Shown piece by piece: positions 17,454-27,500 of a DNA stretch of 64,000 nt. Every line of letters starts with the position of its first letter. Positions within the stretch are counted from its first letter, which is position 1. The notes beneath the pieces are model-generated. The model had not been told where the DNA came from. It ran no database searches and was given only the letters and a program-made list of their open reading frames with translations. The position numbers and the translations under genes were made by a program. Source of the DNA: Gammaproteobacteria bacterium (GTDB taxonomy: Bacteria > Pseudomonadota > Gammaproteobacteria > Pseudomonadales > Pseudohongiellaceae); NCBI GenBank assembly GCA_024639905.1, contig JAHEGE010000006.1:1-64000 (forward strand), written 5' to 3'.

Positions 17454-18023
17454 GTGAATCAATTCATTTATGATATCGCCGTTTGGTTTGACGATACCGC
17501 GTGGAGTACGGCCATCCACGAGTCGTACTATCTTTACAATTGGATAGAATCAACCCATGTGCTGACACTAATGCTGAGCCTTGGCATCTTATTCCTGATC
17601 GACATGCGTATGCTGGGTTGGGCGCTACCCAATGTGCCGGCAACTCGTCTCGCAGAGCGTCTCAACACGCCAATGCTGATCGGCTTCGTTGTCATGTTTG
17701 TGACCGGATTCCTTCTTCTCTATGCCGTGCCTGTGCGCAGCTCGCAGAGCCTTTGGTTTCGGATCAAGATGGTGTTGCTCGTCGTCTGCGCCGTCAACGC
17801 CTACCTATTCCACAAGCGGATGACGCAATCAATTCAAACATGGGAACACGAACCTCGCGCGCCGTCTGCGCTTCGCAGAGGGGCTGCAATTTCTTTAGCT
17901 TTCTGGACCGTCATCGTTATCTGCGGTCGGTTTATCGCCTACGACTGGTATGACTGCGAATACGCGCAGCCTGATCTAGTGCGTGCGATTGCGGGATGTG
18001 TAGACGGTCAGACGCGCTTCTAA
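17454..18023 (+). CDS. DUF6644-type integral membrane protein (first of a pair)
   Basis: A small inner-membrane protein of 189 residues with four to five helices, resembling the DUF6644 family. An N-terminal amphipathic part (FIYDIAVWFDDTAWSTAIHES) precedes a helix with the conserved ESTHVLTLMLSLGILFLIDMR (shown in parts). Three further helices follow. The GTG start has GAGGGAGAAGG just upstream. It is the first gene of a three-gene unit with a second DUF6644-like protein and a 50-residue membrane protein. The histidines inside helices could bind haem, but this is a guess. The function of the family is not known to me. Confidence 0.72.
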   Translation: MNQFIYDIAVWFDDTAWSTAIHESYYLYNWIESTHVLTLMLSLGILFLIDMRMLGWALPNVPATRLAERLNTPMLIGFVVMFVTGFLLLYAVPVRSSQSLWFRIKMVLLVVCAVNAYLFHKRMTQSIQTWEHEPRAPSALRRGAAISLAFWTVIVICGRFIAYDWYDCEYAQPDLVRAIAGCVDGQTRF

Positions 18024-18082
18024 GCCTTAGTAAACGAGTTAATGGCCTATGCCACAGGCCTATTATTTGGAAGGAGTTATCC

Positions 18083-18688
18083 ATGAGTCCGACTACTAAT
18101 CCTAACACCGAGCACGCACCGTCCTTCGGATCCTATCCGAGGACATCGATCGCAGTGATTTCGCTGGCGCTGTTACTCGCGTTTTCTTTCTCGAGCCTGC
18201 GTGGCGACACGTGGGTGGGACTGCTCTCCTTTTTTGAATGGATGGAAACGACGTGGTTTGGCTATGTCGGTAAGACCTGGGGAGGCGCATTCGCCCTCAT
18301 TCAAGCTGCGCACTTAGTCTCGCTCGGGGTGCTGGGCGGCGCCGTGTTGTTTAGCGATGGGCGTTTGCTTGGGTTGTTCTCTAGTCTGCCCATTCGTGAT
18401 GTGGTTGACGGGGCTCATCGAGTCTTCGTCTGGGCGCTCGCGGTAGTGGTCGGGACCGGTGTATTCATGGTGTGTGGTGTTGCAGTCAAGGTCTATTACC
18501 TCCCGGTGTTCTGGTACAAGATGCTCACCCTCGCTGTCGGCGTATTGTTTGCTCTATTCATTCGTAAGCCGTTAGTTGATCGCGAGATTAGCGAGGTGAA
18601 CCCCAAGATCGTCAAGCTCGTTGCCGTGGCAAGTATCATGATCTGGTTTACGGTGGCAGCTACGGGGCGATGGATTGGGTTTAGCTAG
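18083..18688 (+). CDS. DUF6644-type integral membrane protein (second of a pair)
   Basis: An inner-membrane protein of 201 residues, related in plan to the preceding gene. A helix comes first, then an amphipathic segment (FFEWMETTWFGYVGKTWGGA, in part), then IQAAHLVSLGVLGGAVLFSDGRLL, the counterpart of ESTHVLTLMLSLGILFLIDMR in the neighbour, and three more helices. AAGGAG lies 6 nt before the ATG; the frame is open further upstream, but that part overlaps the first gene. The pair probably forms a heteromer. Function unknown. Confidence 0.74.
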   Translation: MSPTTNPNTEHAPSFGSYPRTSIAVISLALLLAFSFSSLRGDTWVGLLSFFEWMETTWFGYVGKTWGGAFALIQAAHLVSLGVLGGAVLFSDGRLLGLFSSLPIRDVVDGAHRVFVWALAVVVGTGVFMVCGVAVKVYYLPVFWYKMLTLAVGVLFALFIRKPLVDREISEVNPKIVKLVAVASIMIWFTVAATGRWIGFS

Positions 18689-18774
18689 TCACGTCTTAGG
18701 GCTAGGCCTTGCGCTGCGGTTTGGCGTTGACTGATTAGGATTGAAATAAAGGAAATTGCGGGAGTGTACACACA

Positions 18775-18927
18775 ATGAGCAATGCAGAAGAAAAGACAGT
18801 GAAAGCACGTAAAGACGATGAAATGGCGGCGATTATTGTCGCTGGCAGTATCGTGGCTTTCTTCGCTGTGTACTGGTTCTTCCAGATACAGTCGGTCCGT
18901 GAGCTTTTAGAAATGGCCTACGGTTAG
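18775..18927 (+). CDS. 50-residue single-pass membrane protein
   Basis: A short frame coding MSNAEEKTVKARKDDEMAAI followed by one clear hydrophobic helix (IVAGSIVAFFAVYWFF) and a short tail QIQSVRELLEMAYG. The N-terminus is charged and cytosolic in prediction. A GGGAG box lies about 11 nt before the ATG, so the spacing is long. It lies 86 nt behind the second DUF6644 gene on the same strand and just before a strong hairpin, which supports it as the last gene of that operon. It may be a small subunit of the DUF6644 membrane complex. I do not recognise a family. Confidence 0.65.
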   Translation: MSNAEEKTVKARKDDEMAAIIVAGSIVAFFAVYWFFQIQSVRELLEMAYG

Positions 18928-18937
18928 GCAGTAACTT

Positions 18938-18961
18938 GCCGGCTGTCGAGTGACAGCCGGC
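18938..18961. terminator. Hairpin between convergent genes (possible bidirectional terminator)
   Basis: GCCGGCTGTC and GACAGCCGGC form a perfect 10-bp stem with a GAGT loop, 10 nt after the micro-protein gene and 14 nt from the end of the convergent NIPSNAP gene. There is no T-run on either side, so it would be an imperfect intrinsic terminator or an mRNA 3'-end stabiliser. Confidence 0.55.
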
Positions 18962-18975
18962 GGTAACTCTCGTCG

Positions 18976-19404
18976 TTATTTGAGTGGCGAGTAATCGGTG
19001 GCGCGCAGGTATTTGCGCTCTATTCCCGCAAGAATAGGTCCATTCGCATTCGATGCGGCTGCCACTCGCTCCCATTCTGGGTCCGCAATAAATGCCTGCC
19101 AAGAAGCATCAGCTGCAGCGCGGCTTTGATGTTCTAACACATACACCAATGTGTCTTCCGCCTCGGCTCCCTCCGTTGGCGTCCAGTAACCCACCACCTC
19201 CATCCCATGCTTCTTGAAGATGCGCGTCGTGTGGTCACGGAATCGTGCGTGCAGGTTCTCAAGGTTACCTTCGGTCGCCGTGTAGGTGCGGAGCTCGAAC
19301 ACTTTGCCTGCTTCCTGTGCCGTGCTTGGTATGAGCGTTCCAAGCGTGACTCCGAGAACGAGTGCGCTCGCTATCAATGCGCGCGATTTAGTGACTAGTT
19401 GCAT
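18976..19404 (-). CDS. Secreted NIPSNAP-family protein
   Basis: An exported protein of 142 residues. The signal peptide ends near PSTAQEAGK, and one NIPSNAP (dimeric alpha/beta-barrel) domain follows: VFELRTYTATEGNLENLHARF, FKKHGMEVVGYWTP, DTLVYVLEH and a closing SWQAFIADPEWERV (each shown in part). The molecular function is unknown; the fold is shared with small dimeric oxygenases and chlorite dismutase relatives. It stands alone, convergent with the DUF6644 operon and divergent from oadG. Confidence 0.87.
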   Translation of the reverse strand: MQLVTKSRALIASALVLGVTLGTLIPSTAQEAGKVFELRTYTATEGNLENLHARFRDHTTRIFKKHGMEVVGYWTPTEGAEAEDTLVYVLEHQSRAAADASWQAFIADPEWERVAAASNANGPILAGIERKYLRATDYSPLK

Positions 19405-19600
19405 GGGTGGTCTCCATAATTGGGTTTTGATTGCTGGGTTTGTCTGCCTTTATAGGCTATTTTTGACGGGGATTGCAATCACGTCGAAGACCTCTTTAAT
19501 GAACGCTTTGATCTCGTCGTGCGTTCGCTAACTTAGCGCTGTTTTAGTATGATGAGGCCCCGTTTGTGACCAGTGACAACTGCATGCCAATGAGGACGCT

Positions 19601-19858
19601 ATGCCAATTGATTCTGTTGATTCGTTGCTAGCTCAAGGCATTGAGCTTGCCCTATTTGGTATGGGGACCGTCTTCCTTTTCCTGGGCATGCTTATTATTG
19701 CAACCGTCGTGATGTCGAAGATCGCCCTAAGATTAGAGCCACTACCAACGCGAGATAACATCTCGTATTCGGCGAACAGTTCGGAGGTCTGTGACGACGA
19801 ATGTATCGCAGTGGTGGGGGCCGCTGTGATTGCGCATCGTGCCCGCGGAACTCGCTAG
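19601..19858 (+). CDS. oadG: Oxaloacetate decarboxylase Na+ pump, gamma subunit
   Basis: The small membrane subunit (85 residues) of the sodium-pumping oxaloacetate decarboxylase. It has one N-terminal helix (ELALFGMGTVFLFLGMLIIA, in part) and a polar C-terminal tail that in the family binds Zn and holds the alpha subunit on the membrane. It is followed by oadA after 37 nt and then oadB, the usual operon order. A TATGAT box at 19548-19553 could be the promoter -10, without a convincing -35. Confidence 0.88.
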   Translation: MPIDSVDSLLAQGIELALFGMGTVFLFLGMLIIATVVMSKIALRLEPLPTRDNISYSANSSEVCDDECIAVVGAAVIAHRARGTR

Positions 19859-19895
19859 CAATCTGACTATGAATTAATTCGAGGACAAAACCCCG

Positions 19896-21674
19896 ATGGC
19901 TCCACAGAACTTAGCCAAGACACGCCTAGGCATTACCGACGTCGTCCTGCGTGATGCTCACCAATCTCTCCTTGCGACGCGTATGCGCATCGATGATATG
20001 CTGCCCATTGCCGCGAAGCTGGACCAAGTCGGCTTCTGGTCTTTGGAATCATGGGGTGGCGCTACATTCGATGCGTGCATTCGCTATTTAGGAGAGGACC
20101 CTTGGGAGCGGCTAAGAAAATTCAAAGAAGCGATGCCCAACACGCCGCAGCAGATGCTCTTCCGCGGGCAAAATATTTTGGGTTATAGGCATTATGCCGA
20201 CGACCTCGTTGAAAAATTCGTCGAGCGCGCGGCGACGAATGGCGTCGATGTTTTCCGAGTGTTTGACGCTATGAATGACATGCGCAACCTAGAAACTGCT
20301 ATCGGAGCCGTACGTAAGCAGGACAAGCATGCCCAGGGCACGCTGTCGTACACGATTAGTCCTGTTTACACCATTGACAGTTGGTTGGACATGGCGCGTC
20401 GTATCGAAGACATGGGTGCTGACTCATTGTCTATTAAAGATATGGCAGGACTGCTGCGGCCTTACGTCGCCTATGAACTCGTGAGTAAGTTAAAACAAGC
20501 GGTCGATATACCGATTCATATGCAGTGTCACGCGACCACGGGTTTGTCGACTCCAACCTATCTCAAGGCTATCGAAGCCGGCATCGATAATATCGATACG
20601 GCCATTTCTTCTATGAGCATGACCTACGGTCACTCGCCAACCGAGACGATCGTGTCGATGTTAGAAGGAGAAGAGCGCGATACCGGACTTGATATCGTAC
20701 TGCTCGAAGAGATCGCGAGTTACTTCCGAGAAATCCGGAAAAAGTATGCAAAATTCGAAGGCGCATTGCGCGGTGTCGATTCGCGCATCCTTGTCGCGCA
20801 AGTTCCCGGGGGCATGTTAACTAACCTTGAGAATCAGCTGCGTGAGCAGAATGCTACGCAGCGTCTCGATGAGGTGTTAGAAGAAATTCCGCGCGTCCGT
20901 GAAGACTTAGGTTTCATTCCCTTGGTGACACCGACGTCGCAGATCGTCGGCACGCAGGCTGTACTGAACGTATTAACCGGCGAGCGCTACAAGTCGATCA
21001 CGAAGGAAACCGAAGGTGTTCTTCGAGGCGAGTACGGTGCTACCCCTGCACCCGTAAATGCGAAGCTGCAGGAGTCGGTATTAAAAGGCGCAGAGCCTAT
21101 TACGTGCCGGCCGGCAGATCTCCTCGCCGATGAGTTCGAGGGGCAGCGCACAGAGCTGCTTGGTCTAGCTAAAGCGCAAGGCTTCGATCTCGCTCACGAG
21201 GTGGACGATACGCTGACCTACGCGCTATTCCCTCAAGTAGGCCTCAGATTCTTGAAGAATCGTAATAATCCTAGCGCCTTCGAACCAGCGCCAGGGGCCG
21301 AGCCTGCCGTCGCGGCAAGCGTTGCGCCACAGCCGATCGATCAGAAGGGGCTCTATACCGTAGAGGTCAATGGCAAATCTCATGTCGTGCGTGTCACCGA
21401 AGGCGGTGAGCTCGCCCAAGTGTCCCTCTCTGATGCTGCCGCCGGCGCACAGCCAACGCGCATGCGCCCAATGCCTGCGCCTCTATCGGGTAACGTCTTT
21501 AGCGTGGCCGTGAAGCCAGGTGATAGTGTCGCAGTGGGCGATGTGATCGTGGTGTTGGAAGCGATGAAGATGGAGACAGAGATTCGTGCGACTGAGGCGG
21601 GTAAGGTTTACGAAGTCGCGGTTAAGGTCGGCGACTCGGTGAAGATAGGCGAGGCTTTACTCACACTCGTTTAA
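19896..21674 (+). CDS. oadA: Oxaloacetate decarboxylase, alpha subunit (biotin carrier)
   Basis: The cytoplasmic carboxyltransferase subunit, 592 residues, typical length. The N-terminal domain starts with [19 protein letters not shown] and includes the Zn-binding [12 protein letters not shown] region. A Pro/Ala-rich linker ([17 protein letters not shown], in part) leads to a biotinyl domain whose biotinylated lysine is K558 in EAMKMETE. It moves the carboxyl group of oxaloacetate to biotin; the beta subunit then releases CO2 and exports Na+. GAGGAC is about 10 nt upstream of the ATG. Confidence 0.96.
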   Translation: MAPQNLAKTRLGITDVVLRDAHQSLLATRMRIDDMLPIAAKLDQVGFWSLESWGGATFDACIRYLGEDPWERLRKFKEAMPNTPQQMLFRGQNILGYRHYADDLVEKFVERAATNGVDVFRVFDAMNDMRNLETAIGAVRKQDKHAQGTLSYTISPVYTIDSWLDMARRIEDMGADSLSIKDMAGLLRPYVAYELVSKLKQAVDIPIHMQCHATTGLSTPTYLKAIEAGIDNIDTAISSMSMTYGHSPTETIVSMLEGEERDTGLDIVLLEEIASYFREIRKKYAKFEGALRGVDSRILVAQVPGGMLTNLENQLREQNATQRLDEVLEEIPRVREDLGFIPLVTPTSQIVGTQAVLNVLTGERYKSITKETEGVLRGEYGATPAPVNAKLQESVLKGAEPITCRPADLLADEFEGQRTELLGLAKAQGFDLAHEVDDTLTYALFPQVGLRFLKNRNNPSAFEPAPGAEPAVAASVAPQPIDQKGLYTVEVNGKSHVVRVTEGGELAQVSLSDAAAGAQPTRMRPMPAPLSGNVFSVAVKPGDSVAVGDVIVVLEAMKMETEIRATEAGKVYEVAVKVGDSVKIGEALLTLV

Positions 21675-21704
21675 CAGCGCCGAGGCCTGAGACAAGGGGC
21701 CACA

Positions 21705-22835
21705 ATGGAGCAGTTTACACAGCTTTGGCAGGCGACTGGCTTGGTGCAGATGACGCTGGGGCAACTGGCAATGATCGGTGTGGGGCTTTTGCTTCTCTAC
21801 CTAGCCATTCGTAAGGGATTCGAGCCATTGCTGCTGGTGCCTATCGGCTTCGGCGGTATTCTCGCGAATATCCCTGGCGTCGAAATAGCAGTCGGTGACG
21901 GGGTGTTGCACCAGTTCTACGTCATAGGCATCGAGACCGGAATATTCCCGTTACTGATCTTTATGGGCGTCGGGGCGATGACCGACTTTGGCCCATTGCT
22001 GGCTAATCCTAAGACCCTGCTACTTGGGGCTGCGGCGCAGTTTGGTATTTTCTCGACTCTCCTCGGTGCGCTAGCCTTGAGCGATCTCGGGATCTTCGAC
22101 TTTAGCGTCCAGCAAGCCGCGGCTATCGGTATTATCGGCGGTGCGGATGGGCCAACGGCCATTTATGTTGCCGGTCAGCTTGCGTCGGATCTATTGGGTG
22201 CGATCGCCGTAGCCGCTTACTCCTATATGGCACTCGTCCCGCTAATTCAACCACCTATTATGCGCGCGCTCACGACATCGACTGAACGAGCGATCACGAT
22301 GACTCAGCAGCGCGAGGTGTCTCAGTTGGAGAAGGTTCTCTTCCCGCTCGTGTTGCTCCTTCTCGTGGCATTAGTGATTCCTAGTGCGGCTCCGTTGCTC
22401 GGTATGTTTTGTTTTGGCAATTTAATGCGAGAGTCTGGCGTCGTAGGCCGATTGGCAGACACTGCGCAGAACGCGCTCATCAATATTGTCACGCTTCTGT
22501 TAGGGCTCTCTGTTGGCTCTAAGCTCGGCGCCGACCAATTCTTGGTCGCGAGCACCCTAGGTATTCTGGCGCTCGGCATGGTGGCTTTCGCGATAGGTAC
22601 TGCAACTGGCGTGCTTATGGCTAAGCTGCTGAACCTGCTAAGCGCGAATAAAATTAATCCGCTGATCGGCGCTGCTGGCGTCTCAGCTGTGCCAATGGCC
22701 GCACGGGTCGCGAATAAGGTTGGGCTCGAAGCGAACCCAAATAATTTCTTGCTTATGCATGCGATGGGGCCGAATGTGGCGGGTGTTATTGGGTCTGCCA
22801 TCGCTGCGGGAGTGCTTATTCAATTCGCAGCTTAA
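21705..22835 (+). CDS. oadB: Oxaloacetate decarboxylase Na+ pump, beta subunit
   Basis: The integral membrane subunit (376 residues) that decarboxylates carboxybiotin and pumps Na+. The hydrophobic profile and motifs are typical: [31 protein letters not shown] with the essential Asp, [10 protein letters not shown], and [18 protein letters not shown] at the C-terminal end. It starts 30 nt after oadA. Its end overlaps the convergent cysE by 4 nt. With NhaD it supports a sodium-based energy economy. Confidence 0.96.
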   Translation: MEQFTQLWQATGLVQMTLGQLAMIGVGLLLLYLAIRKGFEPLLLVPIGFGGILANIPGVEIAVGDGVLHQFYVIGIETGIFPLLIFMGVGAMTDFGPLLANPKTLLLGAAAQFGIFSTLLGALALSDLGIFDFSVQQAAAIGIIGGADGPTAIYVAGQLASDLLGAIAVAAYSYMALVPLIQPPIMRALTTSTERAITMTQQREVSQLEKVLFPLVLLLLVALVIPSAAPLLGMFCFGNLMRESGVVGRLADTAQNALINIVTLLLGLSVGSKLGADQFLVASTLGILALGMVAFAIGTATGVLMAKLLNLLSANKINPLIGAAGVSAVPMAARVANKVGLEANPNNFLLMHAMGPNVAGVIGSAIAAGVLIQFAA

Positions 22836-23632
22836 GAGTCGAGACTCTGGTCCATACTGCGCGCGGGGCTTTCGGCGCTGCAGCTGCCTACCTCCCGCGC
22901 GGGCACTCCAACAACGGTAGTATGCGGCCTCACGTCTGCTAAGACGACGCTGCCTGCACCGATCTTCGCGCCGCTACCGATCTCGATATTGCCTAATACC
23001 TTTGCGCCCGCCGAAATCAGTACGCCAGAGCGTACCTTCGGGTGTCGATCGCCCTGTTCGTTGCCGGTGCCACCAAGCGTGACGTTCTGCAGAATTGAGA
23101 CGTCGTCGTCTATCACGCAGGTCTCGCCCACTACGATCCCCGTGGCGTGATCGAACATGATGCCTCTGCCGAGACGACAGCCGGGGTGAATATCCACTGC
23201 GAAGACTTCGGCATTGCGGCTCTGAATAAATGTCGCTAGGTCGCGCCTATTATGTGTCCATAAGTAGTGCGCGAGCCTATGGACTTGGATGGACTGAAAG
23301 CCTTTTAAGTAGAGCACCACGGGGAGGTAAGAACTAGTTGCCGCGTCGCGCTCGAAAACCGCCCGAATGTCTGCGCTCGCTGCCGCGATCAGGTCTGATT
23401 CGGCGACGAAGGCTTCTTTGAACAATTCGCGTAGGGTGACTGCTGACATCACTTCATCGGCGAGCTTATTCGCAAGGATGACGCTCAGAGCCGAACTCAA
23501 GTTTTTATGCGTGAGTACGCAGCTATAGACATAGCTCGCCAAGAGCGGCTCATGACGAATGACCTGCGTTGCCTCTTCGCAGAGCTTGGTCCACACTCTC
23601 TCGGGTATCCGTTCGTCTGCTGAACTCGTCAC
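22832..23632 (-). CDS. cysE: Serine O-acetyltransferase
   Basis: An enzyme of 266 residues that makes O-acetylserine from serine and acetyl-CoA for cysteine synthesis. It has the N-terminal helical SATase domain (residues 1-140) and a left-handed beta-helix of hexapeptide repeats, with the active-site segment [14 protein letters not shown]. The C-terminal tail after GVPAREVG is the part usually inhibited by cysteine. The GTG start has AAGGAG 7 nt upstream. It is a lone gene, not next to cysK. Confidence 0.93.
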   Translation of the reverse strand: MTSSADERIPERVWTKLCEEATQVIRHEPLLASYVYSCVLTHKNLSSALSVILANKLADEVMSAVTLRELFKEAFVAESDLIAAASADIRAVFERDAATSSYLPVVLYLKGFQSIQVHRLAHYLWTHNRRDLATFIQSRNAEVFAVDIHPGCRLGRGIMFDHATGIVVGETCVIDDDVSILQNVTLGGTGNEQGDRHPKVRSGVLISAGAKVLGNIEIGSGAKIGAGSVVLADVRPHTTVVGVPAREVGSCSAESPARSMDQSLDS

Positions 23633-23683
23633 CTAAAACTCCTTAGTCATGTTGGTTGCCGGCCGGGGGATGGTGCTGCTGGG

Positions 23684-24511
23684 TTACCAGATTGGCCCTC
23701 GCGCGTTAGTCGCGCGGCTCACAGCTTCCAGGGTTTCAGCAGAGATGCGAGTCGCGCCAAGCTCTTCTGCTTTGAGTAGGGCGCTATAGGCAAGGGCGTT
23801 GACGCTCCTAGGATTCCCCTGAGTAGACTCGTGAATAGCTGCTAGAGCTGCCTGAGTAAAAAGTCCGGTGCCATTATACCCAGATTTCTTAAGTCGAAGC
23901 GCGATGTAGGCTGACATCATTTGCAGATCCATCTCTTCAAGCATGATCTGGAAACCCGCGTCTCGTCGCGCTTCTTTTATTTCGAGCTCTTTTTCAGCGT
24001 TAGAGTTGCCACCAAGACAGTAAATCAGGATTAAGGGACGGTTTTTCGTAGGGTTGCTAACGCTGAGTAGGCGCAGAATCTCCAGTGTGGATTGAGACAT
24101 TCGGTCTATATCGTCCACTACGATAACGGGCCTAGGGGACATCGAATTCTCGGTGCGCAGCCTCGTAGCGATGCGCTGGAGCACGACCGCCCGCGAATTC
24201 TGGGGCCTGATCTCTAACTGCAGATGCCCTTGTAGGAGGTCCAGCAAGCGCTCGTCATCGATGCTCGGATTGGCAATTAGCAATGGGCGATGCGGCGCCT
24301 TGGCGCGGGACAGAGCAGCGGCTATCACGCGCAGGAATAGGCTCTTGCCCACGCCCGGCGGCCCGCGCAAGGCGATATTCGCATCGCCTTGGTAGAGTGT
24401 TTGAAGTATGCCTTCGAAGGCAGTCGCATGCTGTGGCTGCTTATGGAAGACGTGGGTGTCGATGACCTGACTGAAAGGGTGCGTAGCGAGGCCGAAGTGA
24501 CTAAGGATCAA
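23684..24511 (-). CDS. ExeA/GspA-like AAA ATPase
   Basis: An ATPase of 275 residues with Walker A GPPGVGKS at 50-57, Walker B VIVVDDID and the family opening MILSHFGLATHPFSQ. It resembles the ATPase domain of ExeA/GspA, which helps assemble secretin through peptidoglycan, but lacks the C-terminal membrane and peptidoglycan-binding parts, so it is a short cytoplasmic form. The only in-frame start is TTG, with GGAAG upstream. No secretion genes lie nearby. It sits between cysE and a large hybrid kinase on the same strand (58-nt gap), so a link with the kinase is possible. Role unknown. Confidence 0.75.
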   Translation of the reverse strand: MILSHFGLATHPFSQVIDTHVFHKQPQHATAFEGILQTLYQGDANIALRGPPGVGKSLFLRVIAAALSRAKAPHRPLLIANPSIDDERLLDLLQGHLQLEIRPQNSRAVVLQRIATRLRTENSMSPRPVIVVDDIDRMSQSTLEILRLLSVSNPTKNRPLILIYCLGGNSNAEKELEIKEARRDAGFQIMLEEMDLQMMSAYIALRLKKSGYNGTGLFTQAALAAIHESTQGNPRSVNALAYSALLKAEELGATRISAETLEAVSRATNARGPIW

Positions 24512-24569
24512 GCGTATGTCTTCCGTATTCGGTTAATGGCGCGGAGGCGAAATGTAGCCCCGCCTTAGC

Positions 24570-27500
24570 CTAGCTGATCGCAGCCTTCTTCAGTATTGCT
24601 TTAGTTTTCTCAAGCTCTGATTCGAGCGTTGCGCGCGTTTCGGACTCTATCGTGGGAATGGAGAGCACGAAATAAGCGATGCGCACAACTTCGCGCCACC
24701 TGGGCACCTTGGGAAGGTGTTCAAGGCGCGAGTAGCGGTCGAATGTCCGCGTCCGCAAACGGCCGTCGTCTATGCTTACAGCCCAGATATTACTCTCTTC
24801 GGCGAGCTCGATTTTGGATTTCTGCGTGGTCACCTCCCATGCGTGCAGCGCGGAGCGCATCAGGGTAACCAATTGCTGTCTATACTCGCCATCGTAGCTT
24901 ACTTCGGGTAGCGCGCTATCGAGGTAGCTTACCAACCTGTCGATATTCTCGAGCTCTGAGACCAAAGCAGGGTGTTGTCCCAGGTCGTCTGGTGTGAGGA
25001 CGCTCAGTCTAGCGCTTATACGTCGGACATTTTGCTGCGCTTGGCCCAGCGCGCCAATCAATTCAACGGTGTCTTGTAAGAGTCGCTCATCGGGGTTTTC
25101 AGTAACCCCTTCCGCATCCGGTGTGGACTCGTTGGCAAGATTGCGGGCTTGTGGCTCTGATAGGAATAGGACCCCAGTGCCTTCGTCGCTTCCAAACAGT
25201 GTGAGTCGCACAGCCAACATGCACGCGGTTGCGGCAGATTTTTCAAGCGCGCCGAACGGGTGGCTGATCTCTATTTGGCCACGATAATTGATGAGAGTCT
25301 GTCTCTCTGACTGTGGCTCCTCGCTGTCGCTCGATCTGCTCTCGCCCGATTCCCACTCAGCCAAGGCGGTCGTAATCGGCGAGTTGACTTGGCTAGCCGT
25401 TAGCAGTGAAGCGACATCGATGCCTCTTAAAGAGTCTTTGTCGGTGCCAAGTAACTCGGCGGCCTTGTGGTTAAGGCTGAAAATTTTACCCGGAGTTTCG
25501 AATGCAACGAATCCGTAGTCGATGGTTTCGAGAATTTTTTGAAGCTGCATTCTAGAGCCGCGCAGCTCGGTATCGGCTGCCGAGTAAGATTTTATCAGCG
25601 CCCGCAGGCGGATATTGTCCTCGTTGACCTTATGCAACATGCTCAGTTTCAATTGATTCTCTACTCGTGATACCAATTCTTCATTATGGAAAGGTTTTGG
25701 CAGGTAATCGTTCGCGCCGGTGCGGAAGCCTTCGGTGAGGTCTTCAAGATGGTTCTTTGCGGTAACCAAGATGATGGGTAGCTCGATAGGGCTATAGCGT
25801 AGGCGTAGTTTTTCGCAGACTTCGTAGCCGCTGAGACCTGGCATCATGAGGTCGAGTAGGATTAGGTCAGGCTTCTTTTCGGCGACAGCGGTGAGAGCGT
25901 CCATGCCGTTAGAGCAGTTAATGATGGTGTATTCGGACAGCTGCTGACTCATGACCACGCGGTTGATCTCGTCATCGTCGACAATGAGGACGGTGGTCTC
26001 TTGCTCGCTTTTCAGTGTTGGGGTTGCCTCTCGGCTTAGCGCGTCGCGCATGAAATCTGCGCGACGAATCATTTGTTTGCTGACGGTGCTGGCGGCTATT
26101 TTACGGTCTTGGTCTAGCGCTACACGCAGTGAAAAGCTGAATTCGGTACCAACTTCCAATTCACTACTCATCTCCAGCGTGCTGCGATGCATCTCAATCA
26201 TGCGCTTCGCAATGGGGAGGCCGAGCCCTACTCCTTGTGAGTTGATGTGTTTGGAAGGGAGTTTTTCGAAGCTCTTGAAGATCGCGTCGTGGTCGCTTTC
26301 ATGAATGCCGATTCCGGTATCGCGGACGCTAATCCGGACATCCGAAGGAGAGGTAAGCTCGGCGGCAACGCTTATCTCGCCACTGTGAGTAAACTTGATC
26401 GAATTCGAAATAAGGTTGACGAGGATCTGCTGTAATCGATCTTGGTCGCCCGCAATGAGCGGCAGTTCAGCTGAGACTTGGTTGACCAACCGAATGGGTT
26501 TGTCGCCGACTAGTGGCGAACAAATAGCGATCACCAACGTGGCCAGGCTCTGCATGTCGACCGAATGCAACTTCATGTAGGCATCTGCGTCTTTGCTTGA
26601 AGAGAAGTCCAGCAGGTCGTTAACGAGCATTGTCAGCCGGTCGCCGCTCGCCTGAATGAGCTCGAGGTTCGTGGTAATCAGTCCGACGTTTTGAGTGTTG
26701 TTGTGGAATTCTAAGAGCGCACCCTCTGCGAGGCCGTTAATCCCAAACAAGGGAGTGCGAAGCTCGTGTGACACATTCGCAAGCAGGTCGTCTTTAACGC
26801 GCTCGGCACGCACAAGATTCTCGATCGCCAGTTTTTGGGCCTCTTCCTTCTCTCGTTTAACGAGGATATAGCGCGCCGAGAGACTTAGGGAGAGGAGGAG
26901 GGCTTGGATAATTTGGCCAGCATTGTACGCGTTAGCCGTTACGCTATTGTGGGGAAATCCCGGTACCGTCTCGCTAAGCATTAATAGAGTGCCGCCGAGC
27001 ATGTAGGCTCCCATCGCCGCCATGTGAATTTTGGCTGAGCGGTCGCCACGGCGAATCGCATCGATATTCGAGTAAAAGGCAATGGGGAGCCCAGTGGCGA
27101 GTAGCGCTACAAAGGGCAGTTGGAAGAACTTCTCGTCAGGAATGAAAGCGGCTAACGCGATCAGAGCAAAAACAGCTAAATACCAGCGTCCGATCTTGTC
27201 GAGCAGCGGATTATTGTCTGAAATATTCAGGAGCGAGCGCTGGAATGCAATGAACGACATTACCATTGCAGGATAGACGAGTCGTTCAAGTAGATCGACT
27301 ATCCACAAGTTGGCATGCCCGGGGCCCAGCAGGAAGCGGAGGTGGTGGCTGTCGAGGAAGAGAAAGGCTGCCTGTGTGCCAATAGCGATGACATAGAGCA
27401 GGTAGCTACGTTCGCGGATGCTGAAGAATTGAAAAAGGTTGAAAAACACCATCGCAAGCAGCACGCCGTACATGAACGTGAGCCCAGTGTCTGAGAGAAG

